The notes under the pieces: model-generated
Told to the model about the DNA's origin: nothing
Seen by the model: the letters and a program-made list of their open reading frames with translations, nothing else
Databases searched by the model: none
Shown: piece after piece, positions 27,417 to 36,392 of the stretch
Layout of the letters: every line of letters begins with the position of its first letter
Position numbering within the stretch: the stretch's first letter is position 1
Program-made: the position numbers and the translations under genes
Source: Bdellovibrio bacteriovorus
GTDB lineage: Bacteria > Bdellovibrionota > Bdellovibrionia > Bdellovibrionales > Bdellovibrionaceae
Direction: 5' to 3'
Length of the DNA stretch: 64,000 bases
Assembly (NCBI RefSeq): GCF_001592735.1
Contig: NZ_LUKE01000004.1
Span: 153,514-217,513 of the forward strand

Positions 27417-29096
27417 ATGAACACAGTTGTCAAAAAGCTCATACGGCATTTTCGGAAAATGAAGGTCAAGGCTCAAGATGAGAGTCTGCGGGTTGAACGG
27501 GAGCGTTTTGATATCCTTGTGCAGGCGGTGCAGGATTATGCGATATTTGCTTTGGACCCGAAAGGCTTGGTGAAGAGCTGGAATGCAGGGGCAGAACGCT
27601 TTAAAGGTTATCGGGCCCACGAAATCCTGGGAAAACATTTTTCGATTTTTTATCCGGAAGATTTAAAACAGACAAAATTCCCCGATTATGAACTTGAGCA
27701 AGCCCGTCTTACCGGACGTTTTGAACACGAGGGTTTGCGTATTCGTAAAGACGGAACATCATTTCTAGCTCACGTGACGATCACGGCAATCTATGATCGC
27801 AATAAAAATCTGACCGGATTTTTAAAAGTCACTCGGGACATGACGGAATCAAAAAAGCTAGAAGAAACTTTAAGAAAACTAAACTCTGAACTTGAATCAC
27901 GAGTGAATGCCAGAACCGCGGAACTTTTTCAGCGTGAGCGAGAACTGAAAGAGGCAAAAGAGGTGGCCGAGGCGGCCAGTGTCGCCAAAAGTAATTTCTT
28001 AGCAAATATGAGTCACGAAATCCGCACACCGCTGGGGGCCATTTTAGGTTTCTCAGAATTGCTAGCGGATGACGAAGTTTCGGGAGAAGAAAAAAACATG
28101 GCCCGTGATGCGGTCAAGCGCAATGGTCAATTGTTAACGGATCTTATCAACGACATTCTGGATCTTTCTAAAGTGGAAGCCAATCGTTTAGAATTAGACA
28201 TTTCCTCTGTGACCTTAAAACAGCTGGCCACTGAAATTCAAACCACCTTTAAGCTTCGGGCCGAAAACAAGGGGATTCAGTTCAATTTAGAAATTGCGCC
28301 TCATTTGCCTCCACGTATCTTGACGGACTCGTTACGCGTGAAGCAGATACTTTTTAACATCGTCGGGAACGCCGTAAAATTCACCCGCGAAGGATCCGTG
28401 AACGTAAAAATTTATGGCGGCCAGGGAAAGCTTTTCTTTGACGTGACTGACACCGGGGTCGGGATTTCGCCGGATCAAGAACGCCTTTTATTTGTGCCTT
28501 TTCAGCAGGCGGATCCTTCCATCACGCGCCAGTTTGGGGGCACAGGCTTGGGATTGATTTTATCTAAGCGCTTGGCCCAAGCTTTGGGCGGGGATTTGAT
28601 ATTAGCTCAAAGTGATTTAGGCCTGGGAACGACATTTACGGTTTCAATCTCGTTACGACCTGATGATCAAATCACTTATTCAGAAAATTCTGATGGATGG
28701 GTTCTGGAAAAAGAACTTTTCCAAGGAAAGCGCATTTTGATCGTTGATGACAATCCCGATAACAGGTTGTTAATTACGCGACTGTTTAAGCCTTTAGCGG
28801 TGGAAATTGAAAGTGCTAGCGATGGCCGCAGCGGGATTGATAAAGCGCTTAGCTGGAACCCGGATTTAGTTTTAATGGACTTGCAAATGCCTCTCATGGG
28901 TGGGATTGCCGCGACAGAAGAGTTGCGCCGAAGTCACTTCCGTCAGCCTATTATCGCTCTCACGGCACATGCGATGAAGGAAGAAAAGGATCGCTGTCTA
29001 GCTTTGGGTTTTGATGCCTACATCACCAAACCCATTGAGAAAGGTGTGTTCTTTTCCACCTTGTCTAAGTTTTTAAGAGAGACCGTCCCTTCTTAA
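27417..29096 (+). CDS. Soluble PAS hybrid histidine kinase
   Basis: 559 residues, no membrane segment. Order: PAS domain (about 25-145; YAIFALDPKGLVKSWNAGAERF), coiled coil (145-190), HisKA with phospho-acceptor His200 in NMSHEIRTPLG, HATPase (NIVGNAVKF N-box, DTGVGI, FGGTGLGL), and a C-terminal receiver (about 440-555) with Asp488 in LVLMDLQMP and the Lys in ITKPI. A cytosolic sensor whose receiver probably relays to an Hpt or tunes the kinase. ATG 27417 is preferred over the in-frame TTG 27396. No adjacent regulator gene, so it is an orphan. Confidence 0.92.
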   Translation: MNTVVKKLIRHFRKMKVKAQDESLRVERERFDILVQAVQDYAIFALDPKGLVKSWNAGAERFKGYRAHEILGKHFSIFYPEDLKQTKFPDYELEQARLTGRFEHEGLRIRKDGTSFLAHVTITAIYDRNKNLTGFLKVTRDMTESKKLEETLRKLNSELESRVNARTAELFQRERELKEAKEVAEAASVAKSNFLANMSHEIRTPLGAILGFSELLADDEVSGEEKNMARDAVKRNGQLLTDLINDILDLSKVEANRLELDISSVTLKQLATEIQTTFKLRAENKGIQFNLEIAPHLPPRILTDSLRVKQILFNIVGNAVKFTREGSVNVKIYGGQGKLFFDVTDTGVGISPDQERLLFVPFQQADPSITRQFGGTGLGLILSKRLAQALGGDLILAQSDLGLGTTFTVSISLRPDDQITYSENSDGWVLEKELFQGKRILIVDDNPDNRLLITRLFKPLAVEIESASDGRSGIDKALSWNPDLVLMDLQMPLMGGIAATEELRRSHFRQPIIALTAHAMKEEKDRCLALGFDAYITKPIEKGVFFSTLSKFLRETVPS

Positions 29097-29279
29097 GGCC
29101 CTCTGTTGCAAGCAAGCTGAGAATGCTTAGATCTCCGCCAGAAATAATGCCTAAAATAAGGGCAATGAGAAAATGATTGCAGCCTACTTGAAAGTCAACG
29201 GACAAAGAAAACACACTTTCTTGCTTTTCTTGTCTTCCAATTTTAGAAGTGGGGGCAATCAAAACTCGAAGGAGATAAA

Positions 29280-29798
29280 ATGACTAAATCCGTGTTGGTA
29301 TCATTAATGATGGTTCTTTCTTTCAACGCCGCTCAAGCTAACGATGGCGATTTGACTTTGCCAGGGGAACGTTGGTTGGCAAAATTCACCGCCTTTGTTT
29401 GTGAAGATGGCAACACACCGACGGCTTCTGTTCCAGCAGAGTTTGCAGCTTACAATGTCGCATTCGGTAAAGCTTCTACGGACTATTCTTTGGACAACCT
29501 TTTGGTTAAAGCGACTTTCGAACAAGATGGTGTCACTTGCAGCTACAGCTCAATCATCTTTGCCGACAATGCCGCTAAAACGGCTAAATTGGTTCAATCT
29601 AAAGCTTATGCACCCAACGGCGGCAGTGACTGCGCTCAAGGTAAAGCCTTCTTGGATGGCGTTTTGAACTTCAATAACTACAAATACCTTCACGGTCGCG
29701 CCGCGATCTATGTTCCAGCTTCAGACGCCGCTTTGCAATGTGGTGGCTCAGCAACAACGGTAGGTCTTCATTTCCAAGTTCTTGGCAGAGTTCAGTAG
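29280..29798 (+). CDS. Secreted protein of unknown function
   Basis: 172 residues with a signal peptide (1-20, cleavage after AQA). Mature part has four Cys (VCEDG, VTCSY, SDCAQG, LQCGG), probably two disulphides, and no membrane segment. GAAGGAGAT upstream of the ATG and codon use rich in GCT and AAC suggest good expression. The 183-base upstream gap shows nothing I can assign with confidence. No family recognised; terminator follows. Confidence 0.72.
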   Translation: MTKSVLVSLMMVLSFNAAQANDGDLTLPGERWLAKFTAFVCEDGNTPTASVPAEFAAYNVAFGKASTDYSLDNLLVKATFEQDGVTCSYSSIIFADNAAKTAKLVQSKAYAPNGGSDCAQGKAFLDGVLNFNNYKYLHGRAAIYVPASDAALQCGGSATTVGLHFQVLGRVQ

Positions 29799-29827
29799 TC
29801 TTCGGATCTAAATCCAAGCTCAAGAGG

Positions 29828-29858
29828 AAAGGCACGAATTTTCGTGCCTTTTATTTTT
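29828..29858 (+). terminator. Intrinsic terminator
   Basis: AAAGGCACGA, short ATTT loop, TCGTGCCTTTT followed by a T-rich tail. Confidence 0.9.
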
Positions 29859-29896
29859 TAAAAAGCTATATCGCCTAAATCTTTCAAGGAGCATTT

Positions 29897-30235
29897 ATGG
29901 AGACTCAAGAACTCAAAGTCACTGATACTTTAGAAGGTACCGGTAAAGCCGCCGTCAAAGGCGCTTTGATTTTTTGTAACTATGAAGGATTTTTAGAAGA
30001 TGGGACGAAGTTTGATTCTTCTTATGATCACGGCCGTCCTTTTCAGTTTGTGATAGGATCGGGCAAAGTTATTAAGGGTTGGGATCAAGGATTAATGGGA
30101 ATGAAAGAGGGTGGTAAAAGAACTCTTTTTGTGCCCGCCCATTTAGGTTACGGGGAACGCTCAAAGCCTCGCATTCCGCCGCATTCTAATTTGATTTTTC
30201 ACGTGGAGATGATCGAAGTCCGTCCTCGCGAGTAA
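29897..30235 (+). CDS. FKBP-type peptidyl-prolyl cis-trans isomerase
   Basis: 112 residues, single FKBP domain, no signal peptide, hence cytosolic. Active-site pattern: YEGFLEDGTKFDSSYDHGRPFQFVIGSG split across residues 35-63, KVIKGWDQGLMGMKEGGKR, and PAHLGYGER...IPPHSNLIFHVEM. Catalyses proline isomerisation during folding. AAGGAG ribosome binding site. Convergent with the YeiH gene eight bases on. Confidence 0.95.
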   Translation: METQELKVTDTLEGTGKAAVKGALIFCNYEGFLEDGTKFDSSYDHGRPFQFVIGSGKVIKGWDQGLMGMKEGGKRTLFVPAHLGYGERSKPRIPPHSNLIFHVEMIEVRPRE

Positions 30236-30243
30236 AACGGATT

Positions 30244-31185
30244 CTATTCAACCCATCCCAACTCGATCGCGGTCAGTGAGCCCACGCCGATACAAATCCA
30301 CAACAGAACACCCAGGATCAGCGGCCGAAGACCAACTTCTTTGAGCGTCTGCTTAGACAAGCCAAGACCAATAAAAAACAGCGTTAAAACTAAAACTCTT
30401 TTAGCAACCATTTCTATGTAATGTCCTGGTCCTTGAAGGGCTGGAACCCAAGTCACTAAAGCGGCCGCAATAATAAAGCCCAAAATAAACCAAGGCTTTT
30501 TGCCGCCCTGTGCTTGGCCCTTATTGCCTCGATTCACAACCAAGCCAATGATAAAAGCAATCGGCACAATCCATAAAGCGCGGGCCAGTTTCACAGTTGT
30601 TCCCACTTCCGCGGCATGAGCACCGTAACTGACCGTGGCCCCCACAACGGAACTGGTGTCATGAATCGCCAGTGCCGACCACAAACCGAAAGCTCGCTCG
30701 GTCATTTCTAAGGAGTGACCCACCGTTGGAAATATGAAAAGGGCTAAGGCATTAAGGATGAACACTGTTCCTAAAGCCACACTGACCGAATTAGATTTAG
30801 CGCGGATAACGGGCGTGACCGCGGCGATCGCACTGCCGCCACAAATGGCGGTTCCTACCGTAATTAAAAGACCGACTTCTTGTTCGATCTTTAAAAGTTT
30901 CATCAGGACAAAGCCCAAGAGAAACACGCAAAGAATGCTGATCACCGTGTAGCCAATGCCTTGTAACCCCACCTGCATGACCGTTTCTAAATTCATACCC
31001 GCACCTAAGCCCACAACCGAAAACGCCAATAGAGAATGGGTGTATTTTTTTGTATTATAAGGATTTCCAAGAAAGAACGCGATCAAAACGCCGGCTAAAA
31101 GGGCGATGGCGCCAGAGGTGAACGGGAAAAAACAAAGTACTCCGCAAAGGGGGATAAGAACTTTGGCGATTTGATGTTTTGTCAT
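30244..31185 (-). CDS. YeiH/UPF0324 family membrane transporter
   Basis: 313 residues, about 9-10 membrane segments. Typical motifs: GAGMNLETVMQVG, GTAICGGSAIAAVTPVI, and SVVGATVSYGAHAAEVGTTVKLARALWI. The family is annotated as putative sulphate or sulphite exporters, without firm biochemistry. The gene starts 19 bases after the NtrC-family regulator gene on the same strand, so a kinase-regulator-transporter operon is inferred. Confidence 0.88.
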   Translation of the reverse strand: MTKHQIAKVLIPLCGVLCFFPFTSGAIALLAGVLIAFFLGNPYNTKKYTHSLLAFSVVGLGAGMNLETVMQVGLQGIGYTVISILCVFLLGFVLMKLLKIEQEVGLLITVGTAICGGSAIAAVTPVIRAKSNSVSVALGTVFILNALALFIFPTVGHSLEMTERAFGLWSALAIHDTSSVVGATVSYGAHAAEVGTTVKLARALWIVPIAFIIGLVVNRGNKGQAQGGKKPWFILGFIIAAALVTWVPALQGPGHYIEMVAKRVLVLTLFFIGLGLSKQTLKEVGLRPLILGVLLWICIGVGSLTAIELGWVE

Positions 31186-31204
31186 TTTTGTTCTTTCTTT
31201 AAAG

Positions 31205-32590
31205 TTATTTCTTAATACCCTGCAGTCGGCGCCTTAAATCGCCTAATGTGCTTCGTGGAATCCCCAGATAGCGAGCTGCCGCCGACTCAGACCCTTTTTT
31301 CTGCATGGCAAATTCAATAAGTTTTAATTCGAATTCTGAAACTACGTGAGAGTATCGGCCTTCTAAGGCTTTTTCGTCAATCTCTGTGATCGAAGCATTT
31401 TTGATCACATCTTCATACACCGGTGATGATTGAACTAGGTGAGGGGTTAAATCTTTCGCGGTGATTTCATGTCCATCCACTAAAACACTGGCCACTTCGA
31501 TCGCGGATTTTAATTCGCGGATATTTCCAGGCCAAGAATAAGACAGTAAAAGCTGTTCAGCGTCTTTGCTAAAATGTTTATCACCGTAATTGCCAGCGCG
31601 TAAAAAATCTTGCGCTAAGTCTAAGATGTCCTCTTTGCGCTCTCTTAGTGGAGGTAAGGTGATGGTGAAGTTTTTAATGCGAAAGAAAACGTCTTCACGA
31701 AATTTCTTTTCGCGAATTAGCTCCTCAAGATTTTCGTTGGTGGCGGCAATCGTGCGGCAGTTAACTTTTCGACCGGTGTCGCTGCCGACAGGGTATATAT
31801 CGCCGCTGCTTAATACGCGTAACAGTTTGACTTGCAGGTCCAGGCTTAAGGTCGCAAGCTCATCTAAGAAAATATCGCCGCCATCGGCACTTTCAAATTT
31901 TCCGGCACGATTTTCGGTGGCGCCGGTGAACGCGCCCTTTTTGTGGCCAAATAACTCAGACTCTGCGAGATGTGAGGGAATGGCCCCGCAATTCACAGCG
32001 ATAAAAGGACGTGAAGTGTCGTTTTCTAAAGACCACAAGTATTGAGCCATGATTTCTTTTCCCGAACCACTTTCACCGCGAATAAGAATCGACGGCCCTG
32101 AGCCGCGGATCTTTTTGGCCAGATCTAAAACCGCCTTAAAAGCCGGAGACTTGGTGGAAAGGTCGAGGGGTTGCACCAGGCGTTTGCCGGCTTGAACTTT
32201 TAAGGTTTGGTTTTTTCTTAAAAGGCGGTGAAGTACGGGGGCTTTACGCAAAACTTGAGTTAAAGTCCCGGCATCAAAGGGCTTTAGTAAATAATCAACG
32301 GCCCCGGCCTTCATGCACGCCTCTACTAAGTGAGCTTCGTCATGGCCGGTCATTGCAACAACGACGGTGGAAGGAGAGTTCTTCGTGATTTCTTGGATCA
32401 AATGCAAACCCAAGCGATCGGGGGAATCATCTAAAGAAAGATCGGTAAAGACCAGGTCAATGATATGCTGATCTAAAACTTTTAAAGCTTCATCCCTGTC
32501 CTCTGCCAAAAATACTTGGTGCGGGGCAGGGATCTGAGATTGCATGGTTTTGCGAACAAGTGTTTCATCGTCGACGATCAGAATACGCAT
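31205..32590 (-). CDS. NtrC-family sigma-54-dependent response regulator
   Basis: 461 residues. Receiver (1-120) with acidic pair D7/D8, phospho-acceptor Asp50 (VFTDLSL) and Lys in LLKPF. The AAA+ domain carries Walker A GESGSGKE, the GAFTGA loop that contacts sigma-54 (HKKGAFTGATENRAGKFE), Walker B GGDIFLDEL and the arginine-finger region RIKNFTITLPPLRERKEDI. A C-terminal Fis-type helix-turn-helix ends it (SAAARYLGIPRSTLGDLRRRL). It activates sigma-54 promoters; candidates occur in this window. The start overlaps the kinase stop (TAATG). Confidence 0.96.
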   Translation of the reverse strand: MRILIVDDETLVRKTMQSQIPAPHQVFLAEDRDEALKVLDQHIIDLVFTDLSLDDSPDRLGLHLIQEITKNSPSTVVVAMTGHDEAHLVEACMKAGAVDYLLKPFDAGTLTQVLRKAPVLHRLLRKNQTLKVQAGKRLVQPLDLSTKSPAFKAVLDLAKKIRGSGPSILIRGESGSGKEIMAQYLWSLENDTSRPFIAVNCGAIPSHLAESELFGHKKGAFTGATENRAGKFESADGGDIFLDELATLSLDLQVKLLRVLSSGDIYPVGSDTGRKVNCRTIAATNENLEELIREKKFREDVFFRIKNFTITLPPLRERKEDILDLAQDFLRAGNYGDKHFSKDAEQLLLSYSWPGNIRELKSAIEVASVLVDGHEITAKDLTPHLVQSSPVYEDVIKNASITEIDEKALEGRYSHVVSEFELKLIEFAMQKKGSESAAARYLGIPRSTLGDLRRRLQGIKK

Positions 32591-34656
32591 TAGGAATTCC
32601 TCACTTTAATCTCTATTTGTGAAATCCAAATTTTGGGGATTAAGAATACTTTTAATTTTTTGACCTGATCTTGGACGGATTTCTCATCAAAATCTGTCGT
32701 ACATAAAATTCCGCGAGGTCCCAGATTCATCTCGGACAAAATATTTAATCCCGTGGTCGAGCCAAGATTCTGGTCAATCACTAAGATCGCATCAGCGGGG
32801 AAAGGATGTTTTTGACAATGATCTAAAAAAGTTTCTGCAGATGAAAAAAGACGAACTTTTGGTACGTGGGCCTTAAGCGCTCGCTCTTGCCAGGTCATTA
32901 AAACATGGTGATCGTCGTCGACAAAAAAGACTTCTTGGTTGGACTGAATCTCTAAAGAGACTGGCGCCCAGGACGGTTTTTTCTCTAATGGATGAGTCAG
33001 GGTGAAGGTTGTTCCGCGGCCTTCTTCAGAGGTGGCCTTTAAATTGCCACCACTCCATTCGATGGCGGTTTTGGCTTGGAAAAGTCCCAGGCCCGTCCCA
33101 GTGGCTTTGCCGTGGGTGAAGCTGCGCTCAAAGATTTTTTCTAGGAGTGTTTGTGGGATGCCTTTGCCGTTGTCTTTGATTTCTAAAATCCATTCTTTAC
33201 CTTGGACACGGAAATTGAGGACGACTTCGTTAGCACCAGCCTCAAAAGCATTATTGATCAAATTTGAAAGGGCGGTTTGCAGCTCGCTCACTTGCACGAC
33301 ACTCCAAGTGTTGGGCATGGTGTTAAAGCCGTAAACGGTTAAATTTTGATTTTCAGTTTTTCGCACGCGGTGTTCATTCACCACACTCGCAATCAAGGGT
33401 TCCACCAAAGTCAACTTCGGGGCTTCCACGTTGGGTATTGTATTTTCAGTTTTTGCGGAAGTCGCCGAAAGTTTTTGCACGATCCCGGAAATTCGCGCCA
33501 CCGCGCTTTTAATGAGGGCCAAAGGCTCTAAGGCCACATTTTCAATCTGGCTAAGAGCCATATTCATGCTCATCAGGGGGCTGCGGATGTCATGGGCGAC
33601 TTGGGCGGCAATTTGGCTTTTGGCTTTGTCTCGTTCGGCTTCAAGCAGGCGTGATTGATGTGACTGCATGGTTTCAAGCATGCGGTTGAGGTTTTGGCCG
33701 AGTTGCTCTAGTTCGTTGGGGTGATTTTCATCCGTGTGGCTTACGGGCACGCGCTCTGAATAGTTTTGGGTCGTGGTGATTTTAGCAAGGGTCGTGCGAA
33801 TGCTTTCAATTTTCCCCAAAAGGATTTTGGTTAAAATCTTCGACAGAATCCAAGAAATTAAAATCAGGCCTAATGAAACCATGATCAGAATTTGCTGAAT
33901 TTTTCTGAGCTCGTTTTGTAAGGTGCGAGTTGAGATCGTGGTGACCAGGCGGTTTTTAACCTTACCGTCTTCGATGATCGGGGTTAAGACAATCAAGCGA
34001 TCTTTTTGCCAGTGCACGCCGTCTTTCCAAGTTAAAGCCTCTGCCAAGGTCACGGTGTCTTGGAAATCTTCGCGGCGAATCTTGAATAAGCTTTCTTGAT
34101 TGGCGTTCACAAGTTCCAAAGAAAGATTGTCTTCGTCATGTTGGGCCATGGCGCGCAAAAGTTGAGTGATGTCGTCAAAATCCATCATCACTTCGATAAT
34201 GCGCTTACCGTCTTTACTGGCAACCAGCGTGTGCTGGCCGACCTTGCCATCGCCGCCTAAGATCATTTCAGTTTGATAAACCGATGACGGGCCTCCAGCA
34301 TAATCCGGCAATGAAGGAAAAAGCTTCAAGAGGTCCTTGCGTGAACTGTAGAAGTTGATCTCATCCACCCCCAGATAACGGGCCATCTCCTGACGCTCCC
34401 TATCATTAAGAGCGCCTTGGTGGCGAATGACTTCGGCGGCGTTTTTGGCAATTTGTGATTGAGAGGCTTCCACTCCGGCTAAGGTTTTTGCAAACAAATT
34501 CATGTGATCAATATAGGACTCAGCAAAATCTTGAGAGCGGCCTTTAGAGAGGCTTTCATAAACAATCGTCGAAATGACGATGGCCGTAAAAGTGGCCATG
34601 CCGAAGATCGTTAAGAAGACCTTGCGAGAAAATTTCATCTGTGAAAACGAGGGCAT
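32590..34656 (-). CDS. Membrane hybrid histidine kinase, cognate of the NtrC-family regulator
   Basis: 688 residues. First membrane segment 12-31, periplasmic sensor of about 220 residues, second segment about 255-275, HAMP, then HisKA with His355 in AQVAHDIRSPLMS and HATPase (NLINNAFEAG, DNGKGIP, GTGLGLFQ). A C-terminal receiver-like domain has Asp628 in LVIDQNLG; its conserved Lys is not obvious, so it may be a degenerate regulatory receiver. AGGA lies seven bases before ATG 34656; MKFSRK at 34638 is an alternative start. Overlaps the regulator gene, implying tight coupling. Confidence 0.93.
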   Translation of the reverse strand: MPSFSQMKFSRKVFLTIFGMATFTAIVISTIVYESLSKGRSQDFAESYIDHMNLFAKTLAGVEASQSQIAKNAAEVIRHQGALNDRERQEMARYLGVDEINFYSSRKDLLKLFPSLPDYAGGPSSVYQTEMILGGDGKVGQHTLVASKDGKRIIEVMMDFDDITQLLRAMAQHDEDNLSLELVNANQESLFKIRREDFQDTVTLAEALTWKDGVHWQKDRLIVLTPIIEDGKVKNRLVTTISTRTLQNELRKIQQILIMVSLGLILISWILSKILTKILLGKIESIRTTLAKITTTQNYSERVPVSHTDENHPNELEQLGQNLNRMLETMQSHQSRLLEAERDKAKSQIAAQVAHDIRSPLMSMNMALSQIENVALEPLALIKSAVARISGIVQKLSATSAKTENTIPNVEAPKLTLVEPLIASVVNEHRVRKTENQNLTVYGFNTMPNTWSVVQVSELQTALSNLINNAFEAGANEVVLNFRVQGKEWILEIKDNGKGIPQTLLEKIFERSFTHGKATGTGLGLFQAKTAIEWSGGNLKATSEEGRGTTFTLTHPLEKKPSWAPVSLEIQSNQEVFFVDDDHHVLMTWQERALKAHVPKVRLFSSAETFLDHCQKHPFPADAILVIDQNLGSTTGLNILSEMNLGPRGILCTTDFDEKSVQDQVKKLKVFLIPKIWISQIEIKVRNS

Positions 34657-34752
34657 CTTTCAATCCTAAAGTGCAGGAGGTTGAAGTCAATCAAAGAACA
34701 GATTAATCAATTTTAACTGGCGCAATGAAGGGAGAATTTGCGAAGTTAGGAT

Positions 34753-35184
34753 ATGGTTAAGTTATTTCATTATCTTTCTAAGCATGTTTCTAACTGGATG
34801 GGGCACCCGGCCGCCTTTGGGTTGGCATTATTAAGCATCGTCATATGGGCTTTTTTAGGCCCCATGTTCGGGTTTTCCGATACGTGGCAGTTGATCATTA
34901 ATACATCGACCACCATCGTCACATTTTTGATGGTCTTCTTAATTCAAAATACGCAAAACCGCGATACCAAGGCTTTGCAGCTAAAACTAGATGAATTGAT
35001 TCGCGCCAGCTCTAAAGCTCGTAATAAGCTGATTGATCTAGAGGATCTTTCAGATGAAGAAATGGAACAGTTGCACGAAGAGTTTAATGAGCTTAAAGAG
35101 CACTTTGCCGACAAAGCGCAAGAAGTGCGAGAGCATCGAGAGCGTCGACGCAGAAAGAGAGCTCCTCGTGCGGAGCGACTTTAA
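34753..35184 (+). CDS. Low-affinity iron permease family (Fet4-like) small protein
   Basis: 143 residues. Two membrane segments (about 20-38 and 48-66) with the family pattern WMGHPAAFGLALLSIVIWAF, INTSTTIVTFLMVFLIQNTQNRD, ALQLKLDELIR, then a long acidic and basic helical tail (DEEMEQLHEEFNELKEH... RERRRRKR). Bacterial members are much shorter than yeast Fet4 and transport has not been proven for them. The stop codon overlaps the convergent small gene by 3 bases. Confidence 0.82.
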   Translation: MVKLFHYLSKHVSNWMGHPAAFGLALLSIVIWAFLGPMFGFSDTWQLIINTSTTIVTFLMVFLIQNTQNRDTKALQLKLDELIRASSKARNKLIDLEDLSDEEMEQLHEEFNELKEHFADKAQEVREHRERRRRKRAPRAERL

Positions 35185-35348
35185 TAGTTGCCGTCGTGTT
35201 CTTGGATGTGGCTTTTTTCGGCATCTAGCGCGACTTTGCCGGTGATACCCACCCATTCTGGATAAAAGACGGCGATAACGGCATAAGCAAGAACGCTTAA
35301 AATGACCACAACCACAGAGGCGAAGATAAAAATAAAACCAGAGTCCAT
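35181..35348 (-). CDS. 55-residue single-span membrane protein
   Basis: ATG 35348 has GAGG upstream. One strongly hydrophobic segment (FIFIFASVVVVILSVLAYAV, residues 5-24) is followed by a short soluble tail (EKSHIQEHDGNY). Its stop triplet shares bases with the stop of the convergent iron-permease-like gene. Unknown function; may be an accessory subunit of a membrane complex. Confidence 0.6.
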   Translation of the reverse strand: MDSGFIFIFASVVVVILSVLAYAVIAVFYPEWVGITGKVALDAEKSHIQEHDGNY

Positions 35349-35490
35349 AGATACCTCGTTAACTATGGATAGAATACCTTTTCTGCGGATAAATTAAAAT
35401 GCACAAAGGTCTAAGGGATTAGCATAAACGTCACGCTGGGTCTTGAAAATGACTTCCTTCAAGGTTAATTTTAAGGCAGGAGTTCACGCG

Positions 35491-36348
35491 ATGAAAGTCA
35501 GCCAAATCCGTCACCCGTTAGAGTCCCTAGGACTTGTGCGCATTGAACGAGGCGATATTCGAGTCGAAAGGCTGTCGGCCCGGACCAAGCCCGCCGTTCC
35601 ATTTCCTCATCGCCATGATTTTTATCAATTGCTGTGGATGCAGCGGGGATCAGGCTTTCACGAAATCGATTTACAAAAGCACCCTGTCGCGGCAGGGCAG
35701 TTTTTTGTGATGAAGCCGGGGCAAGTTCATAATTGGGCCTTATCTGGTCATGCTGAAGGTATTATCGTTGAGTTTAGTTCTGAATCTTTACAGAAAGATG
35801 CTGGCGGATTTTCGTTGGAAGATCGACTGATGCAGCTGCCTGACGCGATCACGGTGAAATCTGTAAAGTCGGCTCCATCTTTAGAACGACTTTTAAGCGA
35901 GATGCTGTCCGAGTTTGAATCGCGTAAAAGTGCTTTTGAAAAAATCTTAGAATCCTATCTCAGTGTTTTGATTTTGCTGTTGTCCCGTTCGGTGAAGGAT
36001 GCCCCCAAGGCGAGTGTTGAGTCTGAGGCTTTGATTTCGCAATATCAAGGCTTGGTGGATCGCCATTTCCGTGAACAGCACGGAGTGGAGTTTTACAGCG
36101 AAATTTTAAAGCTAAGCCCCCGCGCCTTAACCATGCGAACGACTCGACATTTGAATAAATCGGCTCGTGAAGTGATATTTGACCGCCTGATTTTAGAAGC
36201 CAAAAGAATGTTGGTGTATACTGAAGAGGCGGTGGCCAATATCGGTTTTGATCTAGGTTTTGAAGACGCCAATCACTTCAGCCGTTTTTTTAAAACTCAA
36301 AGCGGGCAGACGGCGCAGGTGTTTCGTTCTAAGAATAGAAAAAAATAA
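35491..36348 (+). CDS. AraC family transcriptional regulator
   Basis: 285 residues from ATG 35491, chosen for AGGAG at 35478-35482; in-frame TTG 35443 and ATG 35449 are less likely. N-terminal cupin ligand domain (PFPHRHDFYQLLWMQRGSG, GQFFVMKPGQVHNW) and C-terminal double helix-turn-helix (LSPRALTMRTTRHLNKSAREV; VANIGFDLGFEDANHFSRFF). Effector unknown. It stands alone; target genes cannot be inferred. Confidence 0.93.
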   Translation: MKVSQIRHPLESLGLVRIERGDIRVERLSARTKPAVPFPHRHDFYQLLWMQRGSGFHEIDLQKHPVAAGQFFVMKPGQVHNWALSGHAEGIIVEFSSESLQKDAGGFSLEDRLMQLPDAITVKSVKSAPSLERLLSEMLSEFESRKSAFEKILESYLSVLILLLSRSVKDAPKASVESEALISQYQGLVDRHFREQHGVEFYSEILKLSPRALTMRTTRHLNKSAREVIFDRLILEAKRMLVYTEEAVANIGFDLGFEDANHFSRFFKTQSGQTAQVFRSKNRKK

Positions 36349-36367
36349 GGGACCCTGCTGGGTCCCT
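36338..36367 (-). terminator. Terminator for the minus-strand lipoprotein gene
   Basis: AGGGACCC, loop TGCT, GGGTCCCT. The flanking A-run on the plus strand reads as a T-run on the minus strand. It overlaps the AraC gene stop. Confidence 0.7.
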
Positions 36368-36392
36368 CCATGTCATCTTTGTTTTACAGAAC

